DNA of 64,000 nucleotides from Polaromonas sp. SP1 (GTDB taxonomy: Bacteria > Pseudomonadota > Gammaproteobacteria > Burkholderiales > Burkholderiaceae_C). Position 1 is the stretch's first letter; each line of letters opens with the position of its first letter. Location: assembly GCF_003711205.1 (NCBI RefSeq), contig NZ_CP031013.1, positions 2,708,501 through 2,772,500 on the forward strand, given 5' to 3'. The position numbers and the translations under genes are program-made. The notes below the pieces were generated by a model that saw nothing but the letters and a program-made list of their open reading frames with translations, did no database searches and was not told where the DNA came from. Shown here piece by piece: positions 33,843 to 42,238 of the stretch.

Positions 33843-34397
33843 ATGAGTAAAGACCCCACGCTTCCCCATCACCCGCACGACCACGACCATTCCCACGGGC
33901 CAGGGCACGCGCATTCGCATGCGCAAGGCAAGCAAGACCCGCCGTGGAAGCATGACGGCGTGCGTGTGGTCCCCGGCAACCAGCTGGACGGCAACACGGC
34001 ACAAACGCCCGGCATGGACAGGCGCGCCGCCATCAACTTTGCCCGCGTGGGTGCGCAAAAGCTGTGGGCCGGCACGGTGACCATTCACGCCGACGCCAAG
34101 ACCGGCGCCCACCACCATGGCCACCTGGAAAGTGTGATCTATGTGATCCGCGGGAGGGCCCGCATGCGCTGGGGCGAACACCTTGAGTTCACCGCCGAGG
34201 CGGGGCCGGGCGACTTTATCTATGTGCCGCCTTATGTACCCCACCAGGAAATCAACGCCAGCCCGACCGAGGTGCTGGAGTGCGTGCTGTGCCGCAGCGA
34301 CGGCGAGGCGGTGGCCGTCAACCTGGACATCGAGCCGGTCGAAAAGCCCGATACCGTGCTCTGGGTGGACCCGACGCACCCGCACGGGGGTGTGTAA
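33843..34397 (+). CDS. Cupin-domain protein with His-rich N-terminus
   Basis: A 184-residue protein. The first 30 residues are extremely His-rich (LPHHPHDHDHSHGPGHAHSH). A cupin domain follows with metal-binding motifs GAHHHGHLESVIYVIRGRAR and PGDFIYVPPYVPHQE. The His tail could store or deliver a metal such as Ni, Zn or Fe to the cupin site. It is co-directional with DUF2855, 50 bp after it. Specific activity unknown. Confidence 0.85.
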   Translation: MSKDPTLPHHPHDHDHSHGPGHAHSHAQGKQDPPWKHDGVRVVPGNQLDGNTAQTPGMDRRAAINFARVGAQKLWAGTVTIHADAKTGAHHHGHLESVIYVIRGRARMRWGEHLEFTAEAGPGDFIYVPPYVPHQEINASPTEVLECVLCRSDGEAVAVNLDIEPVEKPDTVLWVDPTHPHGGV

Positions 34398-34564
34398 ACC
34401 CTCGGTCAAGGCCGTGTGAGTGGCGGGTGAAGGCCCTCGCAAGCGAGAAAAACCACACGGTTTTCACCGTTTGAGGAAAGCTTTCCTTACGAATGTCACG
34501 TCGTCCTACACCATGTATCGGATGGCTTGGTTACAACTGGGGCTCACATAGAAGGAGTTCCAAC

Positions 34565-35224
34565 ATGGACACCAATAATCAAGTTCCCAATCCATCCCCT
34601 GCCCAGCCTGGCTTTGGCCAACGCCTGCAGCACAGCAAGGCACTCGTCGCCATCGTGGCAGTGCTCGGCGTGACCGTACTGGCACTGGCCGCGGCGCTCG
34701 TTGTCAACACCTCCGGCGCGCAACCCGGCTCACCCGAGCAGCTCGCCGCAGCGGAAAAAACCTCGCAAACTTCCAAACTGGCTGCGGACACATCCAAAAA
34801 GCCCGTGACCACCACCACTAAAACCACGACCACCCACCCTGTCGTGGCGCAATCAAACCGCACCAACGTTTGCGCGACCTGCGGCACGGTTGAGGCCGTC
34901 ACGCCTGTGCAGCGCCAGGGCCAGGTCAACGGCGTGGCCGTTGGCAACCAGACCATAGGCCTGGGCACCGTGGCCGGCGGTGTGGTGGGCGGCCTGCTGG
35001 GCAACCAGATGGGCGGCGGCGACGGCAAGACGGCGATGACCGTACTCGGTGTGGCAGGCGGCGCGTTTGCCGGCAACCAGATCGAAAAGAACATGAAGAA
35101 GGTCACCGTGTATGAAATCCGCGTCCGCATGGACGACGGCTCAACGCGCAACATGGAGCTGTCGAGCTCGGTGCCTGTGGGCTCCAAGGTGATTGTTGAA
35201 GGCAAGAACCTCCGCTTGGCCTGA
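34565..35224 (+). CDS. Glycine-zipper 2TM-domain envelope protein
   Basis: A 219-residue protein with an N-terminal membrane anchor (about 27-50). A Thr/Lys/Ser-rich linker follows (KKPVTTTTKTTTTHPV), then a glycine-zipper 2TM domain (TVAGGVVGGLLGNQMGGGDG, LGVAGGAFAGNQIEKN) and a small C-terminal domain. It resembles SlyB/17-kDa-antigen-like proteins but has a membrane anchor in place of a lipobox. AAGGAG precedes the ATG. A C-CATC-G pair (VCATCG) follows the linker. Confidence 0.87.
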   Translation: MDTNNQVPNPSPAQPGFGQRLQHSKALVAIVAVLGVTVLALAAALVVNTSGAQPGSPEQLAAAEKTSQTSKLAADTSKKPVTTTTKTTTTHPVVAQSNRTNVCATCGTVEAVTPVQRQGQVNGVAVGNQTIGLGTVAGGVVGGLLGNQMGGGDGKTAMTVLGVAGGAFAGNQIEKNMKKVTVYEIRVRMDDGSTRNMELSSSVPVGSKVIVEGKNLRLA

Positions 35225-35228
35225 ACGT

Positions 35229-35327
35229 AGCCCCCACGGTCGCTCACTTCGTGTAGCTTCGTGCCCCCCGAGGGGCCGCCCGCCCTACGGCCCAAAGCCG
35301 GTTCCGGGGCTCATGCTGGCATGAAGA
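35229..35327. repeat. Dispersed repeat, family B (inverted orientation)
   Basis: GCCCCCACGGTCGCTCACTTC, GTGCCCCCCGAGGGGCCGCC and CCGGTTCCGGGGCTCATGC. It is the reverse complement of the 20808 and 39816 copies and lies right after the glycine-zipper gene. Confidence 0.8.
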
Positions 35328-35338
35328 TGGGCCTTACT

Positions 35339-35375
35339 AAAAAAGCGCTGGTGTTTGTCACTGGCGCTTTTTTTT
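35339..35375 (+). terminator. Rho-independent terminator
   Basis: A-tract, then GCGCTGGTG, loop TTTGT, CACTGGCGC and a run of eight T. The 9-bp stem has two G-T wobbles and is flanked by A/T tracts, so it could work in both directions. It ends the glycine-zipper transcript. Confidence 0.7.
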
Positions 35376-35531
35376 GGCCGTCACTCTTGTCGGGCAAACT
35401 TCATAAATCCCCGGGCCGGCCAGGGCCTGTGTGGAGGGTTAGCATGGAGTCCTGTTTCTTCCGAATTCCCGATCAACCGATCGATTTCCACATCCCGCCT
35501 CAACATCAACATCGAGCAGAAAGAAAGACCC

Positions 35532-35813
35532 ATGAAAGCCATCTGGAACGGCGCAGTGATTGCGCAAAGCGACGACACCGTGGTGGTGGAAGGCAACCAC
35601 TACTTTCCTGAGAGTTCGCTCAACCGCGACTACGTGACCTTCAGCAACCACCACACCATGTGCTCCTGGAAGGGGCAAGCCAGCTACTACTCGCTGCTGG
35701 TCAACGGCGAGATGAACACCGACGCCGCCTGGTATTACCCCGACCCCAAACCCGAAGCCGACAACATCAAGGGCCATATCGCGTTCTGGAAGGGCGTGAA
35801 GATCGAGCCGTGA
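35532..35813 (+). CDS. DUF427 family protein
   Basis: A 93-residue soluble protein matching DUF427 along its whole length (MKAIWNGAVIAQSDDTVVVE, NHYFPESSLNRDY, TMCSWKGQASYYSL, AWYYPDPKPEA). The family has a small beta fold of unknown function. It is monocistronic, placed after the terminator. Confidence 0.92.
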   Translation: MKAIWNGAVIAQSDDTVVVEGNHYFPESSLNRDYVTFSNHHTMCSWKGQASYYSLLVNGEMNTDAAWYYPDPKPEADNIKGHIAFWKGVKIEP

Positions 35814-35971
35814 GGCGGGGCCGGAAACCGGTGTCGGCCGGATTTCCGCGAGAGGCGGGTTTACCCTTTGGTTTTGCGAAGAGGGTGTCTGGCAAATGCC
35901 ATAAGTGATATGTATACTTACTAAAAATAGCCGACCCCGGCGCCCCTGAAAAAAGACAAACAGGAAACACC

Positions 35972-36688
35972 ATGACACTTGCCGCCGCCGACCCATCCCT
36001 TGTTGAAAAACTGGTGATTGCCAACCGCATCCTGTACGACCAGGGTGTTGTCGACGGTTTCGGCCATGTGAGCGTGCGCCATGACAAATCGCCTGATCAC
36101 TTCCTGCTGTCGTGCAACCGCGCGCCGGGCCTGGTCAAGAAGGCCGACATCCTCACCTACGACCTCAACGGCGACCTGGTGGGTGAGTCCACGCTGCGTT
36201 CCTATCTGGAGCGCTTCATCCACGGCGAGATTTACCGCGCGCGGCCCGACGTGATGGCGGTGGTGCACAGCCATTCGCCCAGCGTGATTCCTTTCGGCGT
36301 GACCGGGCAGCGCCTGCGCCCGATCTTTCACATGAGCGGTTTCCTGGGCAGCGGCTCCTCGCTCTATGAAATCCGCGAAAACAGCGGCAACACCGATTTG
36401 TTGATCCGCGACATGGGCCTGGGCAAGGACCTGGCCAAGGCGCTGGGCCAGCACACCTGCGTGCTGATGCGCGGCCACGGCTCGACCGTGGTGGCGCCTT
36501 CGCTGGAGCGTGCTGTGTACCGCGCCGTCTATGCCGAAGAAAACGCCAAGCTGCAACTCACTGCCAACGCGCTGGGCCCCATCGAGTTCCTCACAAAAGA
36601 AGAAGCCGACCTGGCCATGAACACCAATGAAGGCCAGGTGATGCGTCCCTGGGAGCTCTGGAGCCGCAGCATCGGGGCGGTGGAGTAA
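35972..36688 (+). CDS. Class II aldolase/adducin family protein
   Basis: A 238-residue zinc-dependent class II aldolase-fold enzyme (fuculose-phosphate aldolase family). Signature parts are GFGHVSVR, the metal motif VVHSHSPSV and the later HGSTVVAPS. It should act on a hydroxy-acid or sugar-derived substrate in the cytoplasm. It is followed after 80 bp by a Bug receptor gene, suggesting catabolism of the receptor's ligand. An AT-rich stretch with a GTATAC core (35905-35925) lies 50-65 bp upstream and may hold its promoter or operator. Confidence 0.88.
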   Translation: MTLAAADPSLVEKLVIANRILYDQGVVDGFGHVSVRHDKSPDHFLLSCNRAPGLVKKADILTYDLNGDLVGESTLRSYLERFIHGEIYRARPDVMAVVHSHSPSVIPFGVTGQRLRPIFHMSGFLGSGSSLYEIRENSGNTDLLIRDMGLGKDLAKALGQHTCVLMRGHGSTVVAPSLERAVYRAVYAEENAKLQLTANALGPIEFLTKEEADLAMNTNEGQVMRPWELWSRSIGAVE

Positions 36689-36701
36689 GCGCTTCATTCC
36701 C

Positions 36702-36755
36702 GTCACGTCCTTCACTCTTGTCACCCTCGTCACCCTCGTCACTCTTGTCATTACC
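36702..36755. repeat. 9-bp tandem repeat array upstream of the Bug receptor gene
   Basis: Six imperfect 9-bp units (GTCACGTCC, TTCACTCTT, GTCACCCTC twice, GTCACTCTT, GTCATTACC) fill the gap between the aldolase gene and the ribosome site of the Bug gene. Copy-number change here would alter the spacing in the leader. Confidence 0.75.
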
Positions 36756-36768
36756 GAAGAGGCAACCC

Positions 36769-37743
36769 ATGAAATTCCCCAAACTCCTAGCCCTGGCGGC
36801 CGTGATGTCCCTGAGCTGCCTGACCGCCACGCAGGCCCTGGCGCAGGCCTATCCTTCGCGCGCCGTGCGCATCATCGTGCCTTACGGCACGGGCGGCGGC
36901 TCCGACATCCTGGCGCGCCAGATCGGCGCGCGCCTGCAGGCCATCTGGGGGCAGGGTGTTGCGGTTGATAACCGCGCCGGCGCCTCCGGCAACATCGGCA
37001 CCGAAGCCGTGGTGCACGCCCCGGCCGACGGCTATACGCTGCTGCTGCAAAACAGCACCATGGTGGTCAACCCGGCCGTCAACGGCAAGCTCAACTACGA
37101 CCCCGAAAAAGACCTGACGCCCATCATGCTGCTGGGCCTCACGCCGATCGCGCTGGTGTCGCACCAGAGCACCAACCTCAAGACGCTCAAGGAGGTGGTC
37201 GAGTATTCCAAGGCCAACCCGACGGCGCTGAACTACGGCTCCTGCGGTGTCGGCACACCCCAGCATTTCGTGATGGAGCTGGTCAAGCAGAAGTCCGGCA
37301 TCAACGCCACCAACGTGGGCTACAAGGGCTGCGCGCCGGCCCTGACCGACGTGGTGGGCGGCCAGGTGCAGCTCGCCATCCTGAGCGCCAACCTTGCCGC
37401 GCCGCACCTCAAGACCGGCAAGCTCAACGCCATCGGCGTGTCCACTGCCACGCGTTACCAGCTGATGCCGCAAGTGCCGACGTTTGAAGAGCAGGGCCTG
37501 AAGCCGCTGGATTTTTCGATCTGGTATGCGCTGATGGGCCCGGCCAAGATGAAGCCGGAAGTGGTCGCCAAAATTTACGCCGATGTGCAAAAAGTGCTGG
37601 CCGAACCCGCCGTGAAAGAAAACCTTTCCGGCGCGGGTGTCGAGCCTTTGTCCGGCAATGGCGCGGCGCTTTCCAGGCTGATCCAGGTCGACCTGGTGCG
37701 CTACGCCCAGCTGGCGAAGTCGGCCAATATCAAGGCCGAGTAA
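36769..37743 (+). CDS. Bug family (TctC) tripartite tricarboxylate receptor
   Basis: A 324-residue periplasmic receptor with signal peptide MKFPKLLALAAVMSL to ALAQ. Bug signatures are VRIIVPYGTGGGSDILARQI, NRAGASGNIGTEAVVHAPADG and YTLLLQNSTMVVNP. It probably binds a small carboxylate handled by the class II aldolase encoded just upstream. There is no adjacent TctAB permease. The start is chosen by the signal peptide and GAAGAGG upstream. Confidence 0.92.
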   Translation: MKFPKLLALAAVMSLSCLTATQALAQAYPSRAVRIIVPYGTGGGSDILARQIGARLQAIWGQGVAVDNRAGASGNIGTEAVVHAPADGYTLLLQNSTMVVNPAVNGKLNYDPEKDLTPIMLLGLTPIALVSHQSTNLKTLKEVVEYSKANPTALNYGSCGVGTPQHFVMELVKQKSGINATNVGYKGCAPALTDVVGGQVQLAILSANLAAPHLKTGKLNAIGVSTATRYQLMPQVPTFEEQGLKPLDFSIWYALMGPAKMKPEVVAKIYADVQKVLAEPAVKENLSGAGVEPLSGNGAALSRLIQVDLVRYAQLAKSANIKAE

Positions 37744-37754
37744 TTCGACCCGGC

Positions 37755-37781
37755 AGGCGCCGGGCCTTTTCCTCGGCGCCT
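37755..37781 (+). terminator. Hairpin after the Bug receptor gene
   Basis: A perfect 8-bp inverted repeat AGGCGCCG / CGGCGCCT with an 11-base loop lies 12 bases after the Bug stop. No long T run follows, so efficient intrinsic termination is uncertain. Confidence 0.45.
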
Positions 37782-37920
37782 TGTCTGACGCGCGCCCAAG
37801 GCGCAATCTTTTATAAATGATGCATGGTGACGCCCCACCCCCGGGCTGCCATGGCCGGCATTTGACCCGTCGAGGGCTGGTGCCGCAGAATCTGTCCATG
37901 GCTTTCAAGGAGATTCCATC

Positions 37921-38358
37921 ATGTACAAACACATCCTGGTTCCGGTAGACGGCTCTGTCACATCGCAAAAGGCCATGGGCAATGCGGTGGCGATCGCACA
38001 GGCCTTCAAAAGCGAGGTGACGGTCATCTACGTCATTGACCCTTACGCCTTTACCGGGGTGGGCACCGACTTTGCCTATGGCCAGGCCGAATACCTGGGC
38101 GCCGCCACGGCCGAAGCCAATGAAGCCATCAAGGCCGCCAAAGAGGCTTTCCAGGGCGTGGGCATCACCGTGACCGGCTCGGTCGTCGAAGGTCACGCCA
38201 TCTACCGCGGCATTCTCGACACCGCCGAATCCATCAACGCCGACCTCATCGTCATGGGCTCGCACGGCCGCCGCGGGCTGGAGAAGCTGGTGCTGGGCAG
38301 CGTCACCGCGCAGGTGCTGTCGCACGCCCACTTGCCGGTGCTGGTGGTTCGGGACTAA
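37921..38358 (+). CDS. Universal stress protein (UspA family)
   Basis: A 145-residue UspA-domain protein (MYKHILVPVDGSVTSQKAM) with the ATP-binding motif GSHGRRGLEKLVLGSVTAQV near the C-terminus (G2xG9xGS). It is probably a nucleotide-binding stress-response protein. It is followed after 57 bp by the DUF465 gene. Confidence 0.92.
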   Translation: MYKHILVPVDGSVTSQKAMGNAVAIAQAFKSEVTVIYVIDPYAFTGVGTDFAYGQAEYLGAATAEANEAIKAAKEAFQGVGITVTGSVVEGHAIYRGILDTAESINADLIVMGSHGRRGLEKLVLGSVTAQVLSHAHLPVLVVRD

Positions 38359-38415
38359 GCTGTTCTTTCGCCGCGGAGTTTTCGCGGTGTTGACCGGCCA
38401 TACAAGGAGCTTCCC

Positions 38416-38655
38416 ATGGACTTGCTGAATCACGACCTGGCGCACGAGTTTCCGCAATACCTGCAGAAAATGCGCAGCCTCAAGGTGTCCGATCCGCACT
38501 TTGCATCTCTCTTTGCCCAGTACGACGCGGACAACCACGCCATCATCAAATACGAGCAGGGCGTGGGCGCCATCACCGACGAGGCGCTGGAAGACCTGAA
38601 AAAAAGGCGGCTCAAGGTCAAGGACGAGATCTACCAGCTGCTCAAGAAAGCTTGA
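38416..38655 (+). CDS. DUF465 (YdcH) family protein
   Basis: A 79-residue, charged, helical protein of the YdcH/DUF465 family (HEFPQYLQKMRSLKVSDPHF, LEDLKKRRLKVKDEIYQLL). AAGGAGC precedes the ATG. Function unknown; it is likely co-transcribed with the UspA gene. Confidence 0.9.
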   Translation: MDLLNHDLAHEFPQYLQKMRSLKVSDPHFASLFAQYDADNHAIIKYEQGVGAITDEALEDLKKRRLKVKDEIYQLLKKA

Positions 38656-38678
38656 TGCCGCTGCGGAGAAATTTAAGT

Positions 38679-38737
38679 AAAAAAGGCTTGCAGCCCATTA
38701 TTGGCTTTGGTCTTTAGCTATCAAAAATATAGCGAAC
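38679..38737. repeat. Dispersed repeat, family A
   Basis: AAAAAAGGCTTGCAGCCCA, then TTTAGCTATCAAAAATATAGCGAAC. It sits between the DUF465 gene and a terminator-like hairpin. Confidence 0.85.
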
Positions 38738-38761
38738 CAATTGCCGGAAAGATGCGGGCAC

Positions 38762-38793
38762 CCAGCACCCATGCGGGCTGGCGGGGCTTTTTT
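38762..38793 (+). terminator. Possible terminator hairpin
   Basis: CCAGC-A-CCC / GGG-CTGG form a stem with one bulge; GCGGGGC then precedes a run of T (38788-38793). It lies between the DUF465 and PPK2 genes. Confidence 0.4.
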
Positions 38794-38861
38794 CATCAAA
38801 CTGCCATGTGGGTGGCGTAGGCTGCACGTAGACCGGCTTTCGGTTCCTGCAGGAGAGACCC

Positions 38862-39788
38862 TTGGATTCAAGCGACGAAGAACTGATGCGGCGTATCCGC
38901 AATGACCTGATCGACAGCTACGACGAAGAGCTGGAGATGGAGCTCGAAGACCGCACCGTGGCCGAGCTGACCGGCGAGGGCGACGGCCGCAGCCCCGAAG
39001 ATGCGGTGAATGAAAAAGAATACCGCCGCCAGTACTTCCGCGAGTTGTTCCGGCTGCAGGCCGAACTGGTGAAGCTGCAGGACTGGGTGGTCGCCACCGG
39101 CCACAAGGTCGTCATTTTGTTCGAAGGCCGCGACGCCGCGGGCAAGGGCGGCGTCATCAAGCGCATCACCCAGCGCCTCAACCCGCGCGTGTGCCGCGTG
39201 GCCGCGCTGCCGGCGCCCAACGACCGCGAACGCACGCAGTGGTACTTCCAGCGTTATGTGTCGCACCTTCCTGCCGCCGGCGAGATCGTGCTGTTCGACC
39301 GCAGCTGGTACAACCGCGCTGGCGTCGAACGCGTCATGGGCTTTTGCACCGACGAGCAGTACGAAGAGTTTTTCCGCACCGTGCCAGAGTTTGAAAAGAT
39401 GCTGGGTCGCTCCGGCATCCAGCTCATCAAGTACTGGTTCTCGATTTCCGACGAAGAGCAGCACCTGCGCTTCCTCGGCCGCATCCACGACCCGCTCAAG
39501 CAGTGGAAGCTCAGCCCTATGGACCTCGAGTCACGCCGGCGCTGGGAGGAATACACCAAGGCCAAGGAAATCATGCTGGAACGCACGCATATTCCCGAAG
39601 CGCCCTGGTGGGTGGTGCAGGCCGTCGACAAGAAGAAGGCGCGCCTTAATTGCATCCACCACTTGCTCGAACAGATGCCGTACCAGGAAACCGAGCATCC
39701 GGCCATCGTGTTGCCCGACCGTGTCCGCCACGAAGACTACGTGCGCAACCCCGTGCCGCAGAACATCGTTGTCCCGGAGATTTATTGA
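38862..39788 (+). CDS. ppk2: Polyphosphate kinase 2
   Basis: A 308-residue PPK2 family enzyme, which phosphorylates ADP/GDP or NMPs using polyphosphate. It has Walker A EGRDAAGKGG (88-97), the catalytic loop/Walker B VLFDRSWYNR (143-152) and the lid RRRWEEYTKAKEIML. A ~50-residue acidic N-terminal extension precedes the domain. Translation probably begins at the TTG at 38862, six bases after AGGAGA; the next ATG is eight codons on. It appears monocistronic. Confidence 0.92.
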   Translation: MDSSDEELMRRIRNDLIDSYDEELEMELEDRTVAELTGEGDGRSPEDAVNEKEYRRQYFRELFRLQAELVKLQDWVVATGHKVVILFEGRDAAGKGGVIKRITQRLNPRVCRVAALPAPNDRERTQWYFQRYVSHLPAAGEIVLFDRSWYNRAGVERVMGFCTDEQYEEFFRTVPEFEKMLGRSGIQLIKYWFSISDEEQHLRFLGRIHDPLKQWKLSPMDLESRRRWEEYTKAKEIMLERTHIPEAPWWVVQAVDKKKARLNCIHHLLEQMPYQETEHPAIVLPDRVRHEDYVRNPVPQNIVVPEIY

Positions 39789-39815
39789 ACATCCCACTGG
39801 TTAGGCCAGTGAGCT

Positions 39816-39915
39816 CTTCATGCCAGCATGAGCCGTGGAACCCGCTTTGCCGGGCCACAGGCGGGCGGCCCCCTCGGGGGGCAGCGACCCACACGAAGTG
39901 GGGGAGCGTGGGGGC
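39816..39915. repeat. Dispersed repeat, family B
   Basis: CATGCCAGCATGAGCCGTGG, GCTTTGCCGGGCCACAGGC, CCCCTCGGGGGGCAGCGACC and ACACGAAGTGGGGGAGCGTGG. It fills the gap between the PPK2 and SDR stops and reaches the SDR stop codon. Confidence 0.82.
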
Positions 39916-40679
39916 TAGTCTCTGACGTCAGCAACTGGGTTCGTTCCAAAATCTGGCCGTTCCAGGAATGCCAGGATTCGCGCCGCCGCATCCTCGGGTG
40001 ATGTCAGCACACCACCCGTCTTCAAACCCACAAACGACTCGCGATCTGGAAAGGCTTTCGGGTCTGCCGCCCGCAGTTGCTCCTGCATGCCGGTGTCGAT
40101 GACGCCTGGGGCGAGTGAGCAGACTTTGGCGCCGTGCGGCTTCAGGGCTTCTTCCAGTGCCAGGCAGCGGGTGAAGTGGTCCATGCCGGCCTTGGCGGCG
40201 CAGTAGGCGGCCTGCGAGGCCATGGCGCGGCGGCCCAGGCCGGACGAAATATTGAGCACCTTGCGCGGCGCCTGCCAGCCGCCGGTGGCGCGCAGGAAGG
40301 CGGCGGTGATTTGCATCGGCGCCTCCAGCCCCACACGCAGCGCCCGCGCCAGGTCGCCTTCGTCAATCTGGTCCAACGAGCCGATCTGCGGGATCACACC
40401 GGCGTTGTTGATCAGCGTGACGCTGGCCCAGGGCGTTGCGGCTTGCGAATCCTTGAGCCAGCTTTCCAGCTTGTCATTGAGCGAGCCGCTATCCGCCAGG
40501 TCGTGCTCCCATTGCAAAACGCTTGAGCCCACATGCCGCGCATGTTCGTCAAGTTCTGGCATAGCCGTACGCGAAATGCCAAGCACCGTGTGGCCGGCGG
40601 TGAGCAACTGGCGCGCCATGGAAAAGCCCATGCCGCGCGAGGCGCCTGTGATGAGGGTGAGGTGTTTGGGTTGGGTCAT
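39915..40679 (-). CDS. Short-chain dehydrogenase/reductase
   Basis: A 254-residue SDR with the cofactor motif TGASRGMG (13-20), NNAG (LINNAGV), catalytic Ser region (LNISSG) and YCAAK (Tyr/Lys). It resembles sepiapterin-reductase or BenD-like SDRs (CLALEEALKPHGAKVCSL). It is probably monocistronic. The stop codon abuts a family B repeat. Substrate unknown. Confidence 0.88.
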   Translation of the reverse strand: MTQPKHLTLITGASRGMGFSMARQLLTAGHTVLGISRTAMPELDEHARHVGSSVLQWEHDLADSGSLNDKLESWLKDSQAATPWASVTLINNAGVIPQIGSLDQIDEGDLARALRVGLEAPMQITAAFLRATGGWQAPRKVLNISSGLGRRAMASQAAYCAAKAGMDHFTRCLALEEALKPHGAKVCSLAPGVIDTGMQEQLRAADPKAFPDRESFVGLKTGGVLTSPEDAAARILAFLERPDFGTNPVADVRD

Positions 40680-40718
40680 GGCTGCATGGTAGCGCCGGCG
40701 CCGCCGAATTGCTTACGC

Positions 40719-41426
40719 CTAAAACTCCGGCGCGCTTTCAAACGCCATCGCCAGCCCGCTGGCGGGGTGCGTGAACTTCAGCGCTGCGGCGTGCAGCAGC
40801 AGCCGTGGCGCTGCAGCCTGCACCGTTTCGGGGGCATACATCGCGTCGCCCAAAATCGGATGACCCAGCGCTTTGAGGTGCACACGCAACTGATGTGACC
40901 GGCCGGTGACGGGTTCGAGTTCTACGCGTGTGGTGTTGGCGGCCACGTCATGCGACAGTACCTGCCAGCGGGTCTGGCTGGGTTTGCCGCGTTCGGTATC
41001 GATGATGCGCAGCGGGCGGTTCGGCCAGTCGACGACGATGGGCAGGTCGATCAGGCCCCAGCCACTTGGATCATCGGGCGTGGGCAAGTGGCCGCTCACC
41101 ACCGCCACATAACGCTTGCTGACTTCACGCGTTTCAAACGACCGGCTCAGCGCCCGCTGCATGGCCGCGCTGCGGGCCATCAGCATCAAGCCCGAGGTGG
41201 CCTGGTCCAACCTATGAACGATGAGGGCGTCAGCAAAGACCGCCTGCACGCGGGCGCTCAGGCAGTCCTGTTTGTCTTCGCCGCGCCCCGGCACCGAGAG
41301 CAGGCCGGCGGGCTTGTCCAGCACGAGCAGGGATTCATCGGCGTGCAGCAACTTCACACCTTGAATGACTGGGGTAGCGACGACATTACCTGCGGGGTAA
41401 TTGTTCTGCGGCGGGCTGGCCTTCAT
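40719..41426 (-). CDS. RluA family pseudouridine synthase
   Basis: A 235-residue pseudouridine synthase. The catalytic motif HRLDQATSGL contains the essential Asp; VTGRSHQLRVHL and GDAMYAP are also present. No S4 domain is seen, so it fits the short RluA/TruC-type group modifying rRNA or tRNA. The target site cannot be inferred. It is divergent from the orphan c-subunit gene, with 44 bp between starts. Confidence 0.9.
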   Translation of the reverse strand: MKASPPQNNYPAGNVVATPVIQGVKLLHADESLLVLDKPAGLLSVPGRGEDKQDCLSARVQAVFADALIVHRLDQATSGLMLMARSAAMQRALSRSFETREVSKRYVAVVSGHLPTPDDPSGWGLIDLPIVVDWPNRPLRIIDTERGKPSQTRWQVLSHDVAANTTRVELEPVTGRSHQLRVHLKALGHPILGDAMYAPETVQAAAPRLLLHAAALKFTHPASGLAMAFESAPEF

Positions 41427-41452
41427 GATTCAGTCATCGAAACAAGTTTTAA

Positions 41453-41707
<255 letters not shown>

Positions 41708-41730
41708 GCCCCCCTTAGGACTCAAGCGGA

Positions 41731-42048
41731 TCAAGCCTTGGGCTTGGGCGGCGGGAAGTTATGAACCGGCGGGCTGCTGCGTTTGACTTCCCGCAGCATG
41801 AAGAGGTAAAGGCTTTCAACCTTTTCGCGGGCCCAGGGCGTCTTGCGCAAAAACTTCAGGCTGGAGGCGACGCTGGGGTCGCTGGTGAAGCAGCGGATGT
41901 TGATGCGCTGGCCCAGCTCTTCCCAGCCGTAGTGGTCTGAGAGGGCCGTAACAATCGCTTCGAGCTTGACGCCGTGCAGCGGATTACCCGGCTGGGCAGG
42001 AGCCGCAGCCAGGGTGTTCACAGGCAAGTCGCTAGAGCCGGCCATCAA
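41731..42048 (-). CDS. VF530 (DUF2132) family DNA-binding protein
   Basis: A 105-residue protein of the VF530 family. Core features are [40 protein letters not shown] and [17 protein letters not shown]. The Pro/Lys-rich tail ([15 protein letters not shown]) is disordered. VF530 proteins bind DNA and are single-domain. It follows a 47-residue basic protein by four bases; the Met at residue 2 is an equally good start. Confidence 0.9.
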   Translation of the reverse strand: MMAGSSDLPVNTLAAAPAQPGNPLHGVKLEAIVTALSDHYGWEELGQRINIRCFTSDPSVASSLKFLRKTPWAREKVESLYLFMLREVKRSSPPVHNFPPPKPKA

Positions 42049-42052
42049 GGCC

Positions 42053-42196
42053 TTATTTGTTCTTCAGCTTGCCGCGCAGGGGAACCTGCGTGACGATGGT
42101 CGGGCGCACCGCATCAGGAGACACCGTCTTGGGCGGCGAGGTGTCCTTCTTGGGCTTTTTGACCATCTTGTTGTTGTTTTGCTGTCCTTTTGCCAT
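42053..42196 (-). CDS. 47-residue basic protein, unknown function
   Basis: ATG at 42194-42196 with GGAG upstream opens a 47-codon frame: [18 protein letters not shown], then [18 protein letters not shown] to a TAA at 42053-42055. The product is strongly basic and Asn/Lys-rich, consistent with a nucleic-acid-binding or ribosome-associated peptide. It ends four bases before the VF530 gene and its terminal codons supply an AAGG for that start, so the two are probably one operon. Confidence 0.7.
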   Translation of the reverse strand: MAKGQQNNNKMVKKPKKDTSPPKTVSPDAVRPTIVTQVPLRGKLKNK

Positions 42197-42238
42197 GGTT
42201 TTCTCCGTTGGTGAAGTTGAGTTGGGATGCCGTGATTA

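Noticed and set aside
36702..36755. CRISPR-like short repeat array
   Set aside because: The units are 9 bp, contiguous and without spacers; it is a simple tandem repeat.
36787..38538. 583-codon minus-strand open frame
   Set aside because: It runs antisense through the Bug receptor and UspA genes and carries no recognisable domain; it reflects high GC.
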